Positions 9,152-16,793 of a DNA stretch of 64,000 bases are shown one piece after another. How positions within the stretch are numbered: the stretch's first letter is position 1; each line of letters begins with the position of its first letter. The notes under the pieces are model-generated. The model did not search any database. It was not told the origin of the DNA and saw nothing but the letters and a program-made list of their open reading frames with translations. The DNA is from Cryobacterium melibiosiphilum (GTDB taxonomy: Bacteria; Actinomycetota; Actinomycetes; Actinomycetales; Microbacteriaceae). Where the stretch lies: positions 29,238 through 93,237 of the forward strand of contig NZ_QZVS01000084.1 in the NCBI RefSeq assembly GCF_003602235.1, given 5' to 3'. A program made the position numbers and the translations under genes.

Positions 9152-10666
9152 GTGAGCATGGCAAGCTGGGGGGTGACCTTTTCTGCAGAGGGCGGGCCCG
9201 GGGCATCCGTCGCCGACCCCGACTCGACCGCCAGCCGCGCCCACGTGTACCGCGGCCATATCTTTCACGTCGCCGGGGCACCGACCGTGCAGCAGGCCCA
9301 CGACCACCTCGTGTCGCTGCCGGCTGGCGCCCTCGTCACGAGCACGACGGGCACCATCGCCTGGGTCGGGGAGTTCGAGGCGCTGCCCGCCGAGTTCGCC
9401 GCCCTGCCGGTGAGCCGCGCCGGGTTCATCGTGCCGGGCTTCGTCGACACGCACGTGCATTTTCCGCAGACCTACACGACGGATGCCTACGGCGGCGGCC
9501 AGCTGTTGGAATGGCTCGAGACCTGCATTTTTCCGGCCGAGGCCGAGCTCGCCGACGCGGCCTTCGCCGCCCAGGTCGCGCGGGACTTCACCCGCGCCCG
9601 CATCAACGCCGGCACCACGAGCGCCCTGGTCTTCGGGTCGGCGTTTGCGCACGCGCAGGACTCGCTCTTCGAGGAGACCCGCCGGGCCGGACTGCGGGTG
9701 GTGAGCGGCCGCGGCATCCAGACGGTCGGGTCGCCGGCCGCCCAGGCCCTGCTCACGAGCGAAGCGGATGCCCTGCGGCTGGCCGAGGAGGAGATCGCCC
9801 GCTGGCACGCCGTCGACACCGGCGACCCGACGACCGCACTGCTGCAGGTCGCGCTCGTGCCCCGGTTCAGCCTCTCGGTCACACCCGAAACCCTCGCCGG
9901 TCTCGGCGCCCTGTACGAACGCGTCCGGGACGACGGCGTATATTTCCACAGCCACCTCAACGAGAACAATCGGCCGATCACCGGCGAAATCGATGCCGTG
10001 AAGGCGGTGTACGGGGTCGACACCTACCTCGACACCTATGACGGACTGTTCCTGCCCGGATCGACGCGCGGCGGGTCGAGCCTGCTGGGGCGGCGCAGCA
10101 TCCTCGCGCACGCGGTGCACTGCACCGATGCCGAGCTGGCCCGGCTCGCCGCGACCGGGTCGTCGATCGCGCACTGCCCGACCTCGCAACAGTTTCTCGG
10201 ATCGGGCACGATGCCGTGGCTGCGCACGATCGCCGCGGGCGTGACCGTGGCGATCGGCACGGATGTCGGCGCCGGCGACGAATGGCTCGTCTCCCGGGTG
10301 CTCAACGACGCCTACAAGACACACCTGTCCGAGCCCGGCGACGACGGCGTCGCCATCGACCCGGCCGCGCTGCTGTTCACGGGTACCCTCGCCGGCGCGC
10401 GGGCCCTCGATATGGAGGCCCGCTACGGCAACTTCGACCTCGGCAAAGACGCAGACTTTCTGTTGATCGACCCCGAGGAGTGGCCGCCGCTTTCCCGGGT
10501 GCTCGAGCACGGCATCCGTTCGCCTGCTGCTGATTCGGCCGGGCAAGCGGATGCCCCCACGCCGGCCGAGCAGACCCTGTTCGCGCTGCTGATGGGGTTG
10601 CGCGAACCGGCTATCACCGGCGTCTACGTGCAGGGTCGCCGCGTGCAGGCGCCCGCCGCCGACTAG
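9152..10666 (+). CDS. guaD: Guanine deaminase
   Basis: A 504-residue amidohydrolase-superfamily enzyme that deaminates guanine to xanthine. Metal and substrate motifs in order: GFVDTHVHFPQTY (His101/His103), HLNENN, LAHAVHCTD, SIAHCPTSQQFLGSG and GTDVGAGDEWL. GTG at 9152 is preferred because GGAGG lies 6 bases upstream; the ATG at 9158 gives a 12-base gap. It lies 22 bp after uricase and feeds xanthine to the dehydrogenase at the left edge. Two inserts of repeated low-complexity Ala/Asp/Pro type (near residues 12-30 and 455-475) look non-catalytic. Confidence 0.9.
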   Translation: MSMASWGVTFSAEGGPGASVADPDSTASRAHVYRGHIFHVAGAPTVQQAHDHLVSLPAGALVTSTTGTIAWVGEFEALPAEFAALPVSRAGFIVPGFVDTHVHFPQTYTTDAYGGGQLLEWLETCIFPAEAELADAAFAAQVARDFTRARINAGTTSALVFGSAFAHAQDSLFEETRRAGLRVVSGRGIQTVGSPAAQALLTSEADALRLAEEEIARWHAVDTGDPTTALLQVALVPRFSLSVTPETLAGLGALYERVRDDGVYFHSHLNENNRPITGEIDAVKAVYGVDTYLDTYDGLFLPGSTRGGSSLLGRRSILAHAVHCTDAELARLAATGSSIAHCPTSQQFLGSGTMPWLRTIAAGVTVAIGTDVGAGDEWLVSRVLNDAYKTHLSEPGDDGVAIDPAALLFTGTLAGARALDMEARYGNFDLGKDADFLLIDPEEWPPLSRVLEHGIRSPAADSAGQADAPTPAEQTLFALLMGLREPAITGVYVQGRRVQAPAAD

Positions 10667-11008
10667 CCCCCCGCTGCGGGCAGTTCTGCACCCCGGACCG
10701 CACCCCAGGGGGCGTTCTGTGACACTTCGCCCACGAGGTGTCACAGAACGCCCCCTGAGGAGAAATTCCCCCCGCGAAGTGTCAGAGATTGCCCCTTCGC
10801 GGGCCTCCAAGGGGCGTTCTCTGACACCTCACGAAGGCCAAGGGGCCATCTGTGACACTTCACCCACGAGGTGTCACAGATGGCCCCATGGTGGGCCGAC
10901 ACGCTGCCAGGGCACGCGCGGCATGGGGCGTTCTCTGACACTTCGCCCGCGAGGTGTCACAGAACGCCCCTCGAGGCACGAGGTGTCACAGAACGCCCCC
11001 TGAGGAGG
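10667..11008. repeat. Array of inverted GGGGC...TGTGACAC repeats between convergent operons
   Basis: This 342-bp gap separates guaD from the convergent HIU hydrolase gene. It contains about eight copies, in both orientations, of a unit like AGGGGCGTTCTGTGACAC. The three or four bases after GGGGC vary (GTTC, CATC, AATC), the centre alternates TGTGACAC/TCTGACAC, and paired copies are joined by TTCGCCCACGAG-like loops. No coding sequence is credible. The arrangement could end transcription from both sides. Confidence 0.8.
10707..10756. repeat. Perfect 19-bp inverted repeat with 12-nt loop
   Basis: The arms 10707-10725 (AGGGGGCGTTCTGTGACAC) and 10738-10756 are exact reverse complements around a 12-base loop. 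It is the best-preserved member of the array and lies about 40 bp after the guaD stop. Confidence 0.8.
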
Positions 11009-11371
11009 TCAGCTGCCGCGGTAGGTCGAGTAGGCGAACGGGCTGAGCAGCAGGGGAACATGCACGTGCGCGAGCGCCGGGTCGGCGGGCAGCTCGATCG
11101 ACACGATCACTTCGGGGTACAGGGTGGGCGTGGCGGTGCGGGCGAAGAAGCTGCCGGTGTCGAAGACCACGCGGTAGCGGCCGGGGGCCAGCGCGGCCGG
11201 GCCGAGGTCGGCGAGGCGACCGTCGGCATCCGTCACCCCCGATGCGAGCCAGACCCAGGTGGTGGTGCCGTCGGTGGCGCCGAGCTGCTCGAGCGACACC
11301 GGCACACCGACGGCCGGCCGGCCGGTGACCGCGTCGAGAACGTGGGTGGTGATGGCGCTGCGGGCGCTCAT
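11009..11371 (-). CDS. uraH: 5-Hydroxyisourate hydrolase (transthyretin-like)
   Basis: A 120-residue HIU hydrolase that opens 5-hydroxyisourate to OHCU. It shows the N-terminal family motif THVLDAVTGRPA and the C-terminal signature STYRGS, the equivalent of YRGS that marks the enzyme rather than animal transthyretin. It normally acts as a tetramer. Its ATG overlaps the stop of the decarboxylase gene (ATGA), so the two sequential enzymes are probably made in step. Last gene of the minus-strand operon beginning at 15468. Confidence 0.94.
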   Translation of the reverse strand: MSARSAITTHVLDAVTGRPAVGVPVSLEQLGATDGTTTWVWLASGVTDADGRLADLGPAALAPGRYRVVFDTGSFFARTATPTLYPEVIVSIELPADPALAHVHVPLLLSPFAYSTYRGS

Positions 11372-11871
11372 TCGGCCCGCCCGGCGAGGGCTTCGAGGCG
11401 CAGCAGGGCGATGTCGCGCAGCTCGTGGGCCACGATCACGGCCTCCTCCTCGTCGGACAGCCCCAGGCGGCGGTGCAGTTCTTCGAGGATCTGGGCGCGG
11501 GTGCGGCCGGCGGCGCGGATCAGGAAGACCCGGCCGAATCGTTCTTCGTACGCCCGATTACCCTCGAGCATGGCCACCGCAAGGGTTTCGTCGCCGGCGT
11601 CGGCCGAGTTTTGTTCGGCGCGGGAGAAGCGCTGCGCCTGCTCGGGTGCCGCCACCGGGACTTCGCCGATGCGCGGATGCTCCTGCATGGCTTCGTCCAC
11701 CTCGCTGCGGGTCAGCGAGAGGGCCGCGTCGCGGGCGACGTCGAGCAGGTCGGCGGTCGAGGCGTAGGGGGCGTGTGCGGCGACGGCATCGATCCAGCGG
11801 GGCACGGCGAGGCAGGCGTGCAGCGGCTCGCGCAGTTGTTCCGGCGAGAGGGTCAGGAGGGACGGGGACAT
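11368..11871 (-). CDS. uraD: OHCU decarboxylase
   Basis: A 167-residue protein converting 2-oxo-4-hydroxy-4-carboxy-5-ureidoimidazoline to S-allantoin. The catalytic His65 is in EHPRIGE, followed by the family's conserved YEERFGRVFLI. It lies 35 bp downstream of the RpiR gene and overlaps the HIU hydrolase start. No strong ribosome site is seen before the ATG at 11871. As a free-standing enzyme it complements the single-domain uricase on the opposite strand. Confidence 0.92.
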   Translation of the reverse strand: MSPSLLTLSPEQLREPLHACLAVPRWIDAVAAHAPYASTADLLDVARDAALSLTRSEVDEAMQEHPRIGEVPVAAPEQAQRFSRAEQNSADAGDETLAVAMLEGNRAYEERFGRVFLIRAAGRTRAQILEELHRRLGLSDEEEAVIVAHELRDIALLRLEALAGRAE

Positions 11872-11906
11872 ACCGTCAGCTTAGGGCTGGCGCGGGAGGG
11901 CGGCGG

Positions 11907-12755
11907 TTACCAGGGAACTTCGAGCTCGTCGAGGTCCTCGTAGGCGCTCGTGATTGCGGCGATGCGGGTGCGGCTCTCGCGCACGTGCGCGCCCATCGCG
12001 CCGGTCGCGAGCAGGTTGACCAGGCTCATCGCGGCGGCGTAGCTGTCGAAGGCCGAGACGCTGTCGATCGGGCACTCCAGCCAGTGGGTGGCCTTGTCGC
12101 TGTGCCGGCGCGCGGAGGAGTCCGCGATCAGCACGAGCGGCACCCCGCGGCGCTGGATCGCCTGGGCGAGCTGCGCGAATCCGGCGGCGCGGCGGCGAAA
12201 GCCGAACAAGACGACGGCATCGCGCGGCCCGAGCTCGGCGAGGTCCTCCCCGATCGACTGGCCCGGCACCGGGCCGAGCGTGACCCGGTCGCGGGACTGC
12301 ATCAGCTGCTCCCGCAGGTGCAGCGCGAGCGGATAGCTGTTGCGCATGCCGATCACGAGCACGTGGCGGGCCGAGGCGATGAGCCGGGACGCCTCGTCGA
12401 GCCGGCCGTCTTCGACGCCAACCAGCATGCGGCGCAGGTTCTCCTGCTCGGCCTCGACGTGAGCGGCGAGCCGCGAGGGGGTGCCGGCCGACGCGCCGGG
12501 GCCGCCGACCGGCGAGCCGTAGCTGCGCAGCGCCCGGGCGTGCTCCCGCACCTCGGCGGAATCCTGGAAGCCCAGTCGCCGGAATAGTCGTGACACCGTC
12601 GCTTTCGAGACCCCGCTCAGCCGGGCGAGCTCGGAGGCGTTGTACACCGCGAGGTCGCTCAGATGGTCGAGGATGAAGTCGGCCGCCCGCTGTTCCTGCG
12701 GGGACAGCTCCCCGTATTGGCCGTCGATGCGCTGGCCGATATTCACGACCGTCAT
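11907..12755 (-). CDS. MurR/RpiR-family transcriptional regulator
   Basis: A 282-residue regulator with an N-terminal helix-turn-helix (ELARLSGVSKATVSRLFRRL, about residues 42-61) and a C-terminal SIS domain (about 110-260) that usually senses a phosphosugar or other small ligand. The ATG at 12755 overlaps the stop of the allantoate amidohydrolase gene (ATGA). Lying inside the operon suggests local control. The palindrome TGAAACA-GT-TGTTTCA upstream of the first gene (15491-15506) is a good candidate binding site. The ligand is unknown and could be a ureide or glyoxylate rather than a sugar. Binding and ligand are inferences. Confidence 0.85.
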   Translation of the reverse strand: MTVVNIGQRIDGQYGELSPQEQRAADFILDHLSDLAVYNASELARLSGVSKATVSRLFRRLGFQDSAEVREHARALRSYGSPVGGPGASAGTPSRLAAHVEAEQENLRRMLVGVEDGRLDEASRLIASARHVLVIGMRNSYPLALHLREQLMQSRDRVTLGPVPGQSIGEDLAELGPRDAVVLFGFRRRAAGFAQLAQAIQRRGVPLVLIADSSARRHSDKATHWLECPIDSVSAFDSYAAAMSLVNLLATGAMGAHVRESRTRIAAITSAYEDLDELEVPW

Positions 12756-14116
12756 GGCGAGTCCGATCCTTCGGCACCGACCGGCACGGCCTCGGCGCGG
12801 TACTGCTCGAACAGGTCGAGAACGGCGGCCTCGAGCGCGTCTATGGCGCGGGCGACATCCGCTTCGGTGACGGATTCGTCGGGGTGGTGGCTCACTCCCC
12901 CGGCGCAGCGCACGAACAGCATGCCGATCTCGGTGACGGCGGCGAGGGCCATCGCGTCGTGGCCCGCCATCGAGAAAAGTTCCGGGGGTGCGGCGGCGTC
13001 CGGCTCGGCGCTTTCGGTCGAGCGGATGCCCGCAGCGACGACCCCGCGCATCCGCTCGCTGCAGTGCGCGGCCGAGGCGGAATGCGTCTGCTCCCAGGTG
13101 ACCTGCAACCCGCGACGCTCGCTCATCGCGGTCATCGCCGCCTTGATGCCGAGCCACGCGGTGTCGCGGGCGTCGTCGAACTCGCCGCGCAGGTCGAGGC
13201 TGAATTCGACGCGACCGGCGATGACGTTGACGGCGTCGGGGAACACCACGAGGTGGCCGACGGTGGCGATGAGCCCGGTCGGGTGTCCGGCGTCGCCGCG
13301 GGCGATGCGCTCGATCGCGAGCACGGCCTCGCTCGCGCCGGCGAGGGCGTCGCGGCGGCGGGCCCAAGGGGTTCCGGAGTGGCCGGCGGCGCCCTCGACC
13401 ACGATCTGGAAGCGGCGGGCGCCGGCGATCGAGGTGACGACCCCGAGCGGAAGCTCGGCCTCGTCGAGCACCGGGCCCTGCTCGATGTGGGCCTCGAGGT
13501 AGCCGACGAGCTCGGCCGGGGTGCGGGCGGCCGCGCCGACGGCGGCCGGGTCGAGGCCGAACGCGAGGTAGGCGTCGTGGAGGGTGACGCCGTCGGCGTC
13601 TTCGAGGGTCCACCAGTTTGGGTCCCAGGTTCCGGCGACGGCGCGGCTGCCGAGCAGGGTAGTGCCGAAGCGGGTGCCCTCTTCATCGCCGAAGGCGAGC
13701 ACCTCGAGGGCGACCGGACGGTCGGCGGCGGGAACGCTCGCGGCGATGCGTTCGGCGACGGCGAGGGCGATCAGCACCCCGAGGATTCCGTCGTAGCGCC
13801 CGGCGCTCGGCACGGTGTCGAGGTGGGAGGCGAGCAGCAGCGCGGGCAGTCCTTGCCGGTGGCCGTCGAGTCGGGCACACTGGTTGCCCGCGGGGTCTTG
13901 CCAGGTCGTGAGGCCGGCGGCGCGCATCCACTGCCCGGTGCGGGCATTGACGGCGGCGTGCTGCGGCGAGAGGTAGACCCGCTCGATGAGTCCGTCGGGC
14001 AGGGCCGAGTGGGTGGCGAGTTCATCGCAGCGGTTCATGACGACGGATGCCGCGGTGCTCGCGGGCGGGCCGCCCGCGATGGCCGAGCTGCGGGGCGTGA
14101 TCGGCTCCGGGCTCAT
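12752..14116 (-). CDS. allC: Allantoate amidohydrolase (M20 family)
   Basis: A 454-residue M20-type metalloamidase hydrolysing allantoate to ureidoglycine, CO2 and ammonia. Metal-site residues are visible in SHLDTVPSAGRYDG (His98, Asp100, Asp109) and DEEGTRF (Glu145/Glu146), with EAHIEQGPVL, GAAGHSGT and a C-terminal SHHPDE motif typical of allantoate amidohydrolase and beta-ureidopropionase. The ATG at 14116 overlaps the aminotransferase stop. An internal Met at residue 27 is the other possible start, but coupling favours the first. Allantoate is preferred over N-carbamoyl substrates because the rest of the pathway is present. Confidence 0.88.
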   Translation of the reverse strand: MSPEPITPRSSAIAGGPPASTAASVVMNRCDELATHSALPDGLIERVYLSPQHAAVNARTGQWMRAAGLTTWQDPAGNQCARLDGHRQGLPALLLASHLDTVPSAGRYDGILGVLIALAVAERIAASVPAADRPVALEVLAFGDEEGTRFGTTLLGSRAVAGTWDPNWWTLEDADGVTLHDAYLAFGLDPAAVGAAARTPAELVGYLEAHIEQGPVLDEAELPLGVVTSIAGARRFQIVVEGAAGHSGTPWARRRDALAGASEAVLAIERIARGDAGHPTGLIATVGHLVVFPDAVNVIAGRVEFSLDLRGEFDDARDTAWLGIKAAMTAMSERRGLQVTWEQTHSASAAHCSERMRGVVAAGIRSTESAEPDAAAPPELFSMAGHDAMALAAVTEIGMLFVRCAGGVSHHPDESVTEADVARAIDALEAAVLDLFEQYRAEAVPVGAEGSDSP

Positions 14117-15468
14117 ACCGTGTCCCGGGTGGTGGCCGCGGCGCCGAGATCGGGGGTCGCCGCGACGACCGAGCGGGCAGCATCCGCGGCGTCGGCCTGA
14201 GCAGCGTCGGCGTAGACGTCCCAGGCGGCGCCGACCCCGCCGCCGCCGGTGACCGCGGCGCCCTGGCGGCGCAGAACCTGTTCGAGCGCGGCGAGCGTCG
14301 TCATGACGGTGTCGGTGCGGGCGTTGAAGCCCATGGTGCCGATGCGCCAGACCTTGCCGTGCAGCGGCCCGAAGGAGGTTCCGATCTCGATACCGAAGTC
14401 CGCGAGCAGCGAGCCGCGCACGGCGTCGCCGTTCACGCTGTCGGGGATCTCGACGGCGACGACGTTGTTCATCTTGTGGGAGACATCGCCGAAGACTCCG
14501 AGGCCGAGGCCCCGCACCCCGGCAAGCATCGCCGCGCCGTGCAGGCGGTGGCGTTCGATCGCTTCGGGCATGCCCTCCTCGACCAGCAGCCGGGCGCACT
14601 CGCGGGCGCCGTAGAGCGCGGTCGTCGCTTCGGTGTGGTGGTTCAGGCGGCGCGGGCCCCAGTAGTCGAACAGCATCGCCAGGTCGAAATAGTTCGAGCG
14701 GATGACGCTGTGCCCGCTGGCCAGGCCGGCATCACCGCTCTCGCGCAGCCCCGCCTCGACGCTGCGGCGGGCGGTGATGACCTCCACGGCCTGCGGCGAG
14801 AAGGTCGACGGCGCCGACCCGGAGGGCCCGGCCAAGCATTTCTGCAGGCCGGCGGTGACGGCGTCGAGGCCCCAGGCATCCGCTTCGAAGGTGTTGCCGC
14901 CGAGCGAGGCGGTGACGTCGGTGTAGAACAGCACGCCGTGGCGGGCGCAGATGGCGCCGAGCTCGTCGAGGGGCTGCATCACGGTCGTGGAGGTGTCGCC
15001 GTGCACGATCGCGAGCAGTTTCGGGCGGGTCTCGCGAATAGCCTGCTCGATCGCTTCGGGGGTGAAGACCTGGCCCCACTCGATCTCGCGCACGTGCACT
15101 TCGGCGCCGGCACGTTCGGCGATCTCCCGCAGCAGGTGGCCGAAGCGGCCGAAGATGGGCACGAGCACCCGGTCGCCGGGTTCGATGAGGGAGACCAGGG
15201 CGGCTTCGATGCCGGCGCGGGAGGTGCCGTCCACGAGCAGGGTCTGCTCGTTCTCGGTGCGGAAGACGCCGCGGTAGAGCTCCTGGGTTTCATTCATATA
15301 GGCCGTCATCGACGGGTCGTACTGGCCGACGAGCTGCGCCGACATGGCCCGCAACACGCGGGGGTCGGCGTTGATCGGGCCGGGGCCCATGAGCAGGCGC
15401 GGCGGCGGGTTGATCGGCAGGCGTGACGGCCGCGGCGTGCCCGCGGTGGTGATCGGTCGCTCGTTCAT
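14113..15468 (-). CDS. pucG: (S)-ureidoglycine--glyoxylate aminotransferase
   Basis: A 451-residue class V PLP aminotransferase similar to alanine-glyoxylate and PucG enzymes. The PLP lysine is probably Lys210 in AGLQKCLAGPSG, after the cofactor-binding aspartate in FYTDVTASLG. In PucG-type pathways it moves the amino group of unstable ureidoglycine to glyoxylate, giving glycine and oxalurate. Position directly before allantoate amidohydrolase supports this. ATG 15468 is chosen because GAGGGG (15478-15483) is 9 bases upstream; two earlier in-frame Met codons overlap the ribosome site or operator. First gene of the operon ending at uraH. Confidence 0.88.
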   Translation of the reverse strand: MNERPITTAGTPRPSRLPINPPPRLLMGPGPINADPRVLRAMSAQLVGQYDPSMTAYMNETQELYRGVFRTENEQTLLVDGTSRAGIEAALVSLIEPGDRVLVPIFGRFGHLLREIAERAGAEVHVREIEWGQVFTPEAIEQAIRETRPKLLAIVHGDTSTTVMQPLDELGAICARHGVLFYTDVTASLGGNTFEADAWGLDAVTAGLQKCLAGPSGSAPSTFSPQAVEVITARRSVEAGLRESGDAGLASGHSVIRSNYFDLAMLFDYWGPRRLNHHTEATTALYGARECARLLVEEGMPEAIERHRLHGAAMLAGVRGLGLGVFGDVSHKMNNVVAVEIPDSVNGDAVRGSLLADFGIEIGTSFGPLHGKVWRIGTMGFNARTDTVMTTLAALEQVLRRQGAAVTGGGGVGAAWDVYADAAQADAADAARSVVAATPDLGAAATTRDTV

Positions 15469-15490
15469 CTGTTTCATCCCCTCAGGCTGC

Positions 15491-15506
15491 TGAAACAGTT
15501 GTTTCA
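15491..15506. promoter_or_regulatory. Candidate RpiR operator, TGAAACA-GT-TGTTTCA
   Basis: A perfect 7+2+7 palindrome, 22 bp upstream of the aminotransferase ATG. Further half-sites surround it: TGTTTCA at 15470-15476 and GTTTCAG at about 15530 and 15540. RpiR-family sites commonly contain GAAA...TTTC arms. Its position over the ribosome-binding/transcription start region suggests repression of the whole operon, including the regulator gene. Confidence 0.6.
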
Positions 15507-15584
15507 TCTAGCTAGTTTACGCAACGAACGTTTCAGGCAGGTTTCAGGGGACTACGGATGCGCTCCGGATGCCGCCCGGCCCAA

Positions 15585-16433
15585 TCAGCGCCGGGCGCGG
15601 TCGAGGTTGAGGGTTTCGCCGGCGTAGACGACCGGATCCCGCGGGTTCGGGCTCCGGCCGGGATTCAGGTAGAAGATGTCGTCCACGGTCACGCCGAAGC
15701 GCTCGGCGATCACCTCGAGCGCGTCGTCGGGCGCCACGCCATAACTCGTCGGCACCCCGTCGGTCAGGGCGACGGTGCCGGCGGCATGGGTGCGGGAGCC
15801 GGCATCCGTCGGGTCGAGGCCCGAGCGCAGGTCGGGGAGCGTCCAGACCAGGGGCGCGACCGCGGCGACGGATGCGAGGCACTCGGTGTCGCCGGGAACG
15901 TTCGGGCGGGTGAGCACCGCGTTGCCGAAGTGGCTGGGATCCCCCGTCTCGTCGCCCAACACGAAATCCTGCGTGGGCTCGGTCGACACCTCGCCGGCGG
16001 AGAACCGACGGCCGCTGTCGAAGCACTCCGTGTCGGCGGTGACCGACGGCGGGCCGAGCAGCAGCGTCAGAGGGCCGGGCTCGTCAGAGGTGAAGTCCGT
16101 GAGCCGCATGGTGAAGTAGCCCTCGTCGGTCGCGAACCCCTCGGTGCCCCCGAACCCCTCGGTGCCGGTGGCGGCCGAAATGGTCAGCACGCCGGTGGTG
16201 TCGCCATCGGCGGAGGCGAAGGCTCCGGTGCCGATGACCTGGCCCGGGGCTAGGGTGGCGGGCTGTGCGGTGGTGTCCGTTGCGGCATCCGTCGTCGACG
16301 TAGCCTCGGGCGCCGAGACGGATATCGCGGCGCACCCGGTGAGCACGAGCGCGGCCCCCAGCGCCACGGCGAGTGACAGTTTCGGGCGCGCACGCTGGGA
16401 CAGATCGTGTGGTGTGGTCGTGAGTGTGGTCAT
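15585..16433 (-). CDS. LysM-domain lipoprotein
   Basis: A 282-residue predicted cell-envelope lipoprotein. A basic N-terminus and hydrophobic stretch end in a lipobox LTGC (Cys34), then a Ser/Ala/Thr-rich spacer. A central domain of unknown function contains several Asp/Gly-rich motifs. A C-terminal LysM-like module spans about 230-280 (VIAERFGVTVDDIFYLNPG, then AGETLNL). LysM modules bind peptidoglycan. Nothing links it to purine breakdown: it sits between two catabolic transcription units with its own gaps on both sides. Central-domain function not recognised. Confidence 0.75.
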   Translation of the reverse strand: MTTLTTTPHDLSQRARPKLSLAVALGAALVLTGCAAISVSAPEATSTTDAATDTTAQPATLAPGQVIGTGAFASADGDTTGVLTISAATGTEGFGGTEGFATDEGYFTMRLTDFTSDEPGPLTLLLGPPSVTADTECFDSGRRFSAGEVSTEPTQDFVLGDETGDPSHFGNAVLTRPNVPGDTECLASVAAVAPLVWTLPDLRSGLDPTDAGSRTHAAGTVALTDGVPTSYGVAPDDALEVIAERFGVTVDDIFYLNPGRSPNPRDPVVYAGETLNLDRARR

Positions 16434-16793
16434 GTTTCCCCCTTGGCCGGAGGCTAACAGCCACGAGCGCCGGGGTCGAGTTCGCGAGGCGTCGCAGGTG
16501 GCCCCTCAGCGCGTGGGGCGGGCGTGAGTGGGCGCAAATGGCCCCTTGGCCCTCGCGAGTGGGCGCGAATCGCCCCGTCAGCTCGATCCATGGGGCCATA
16601 TGCGCCCACTCACGAGACATGCCGCCCGCCCAAGGGGCCATTTGTGACCACTCGCGGGCGAAGTGTCACAGCTGGCCCCTTGGGCGACGGTGGCGCACGC
16701 CGTGAAGCGGTGAGACCCCAAAAAAGCACCGGCACGGGCCGCTGCAGCCATGCTTTTCGGGGTCTCAGGCGACGGATGCCCCGGGTCCGCGGG
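16434..16793. repeat. Repeat-bearing gap with GGGGC...CGCCCACTC variant units
   Basis: No gene is seen in these 360 bp. The left part (about 16490-16690) holds five or six copies of a second flavour of the GGGGC repeat. Arms near 16526-16547 and 16593-16614 (GGGGCCATATGCGCCCACTC) pair with one mismatch, and an inverted unit lies between them. One unit (AAGTGTCACAGCTGGCCCCTT) near 16660 is of the 10.7-kb type, so both flavours coexist here. The right part holds the hairpin at 16711-16767. Confidence 0.7.
16711..16767 (-). terminator. Hairpin after the amidase gene
   Basis: TGAGACCCC at 16711-16719 pairs with GGGGTCTCA at 16759-16767. After one mismatch an A-tract pairs with TTTT and AGCA with TGCT. 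It starts 26 bp past the amidase stop and could terminate the formamidase-amidase unit. No clear U-tract follows on the minus strand, so the call is tentative. Confidence 0.45.

Noticed and set aside
10667..11008. A CRISPR-like array
   Set aside because: Units alternate in orientation, spacing is irregular, there are no constant-length spacers and no cas genes nearby.
11907..13613. A long frame extending upstream of the RpiR regulator
   Set aside because: The upstream part is Arg/Pro-rich antisense-like translation overlapping the allantoate amidohydrolase gene. The regulator starts at the coupled ATG 12755.
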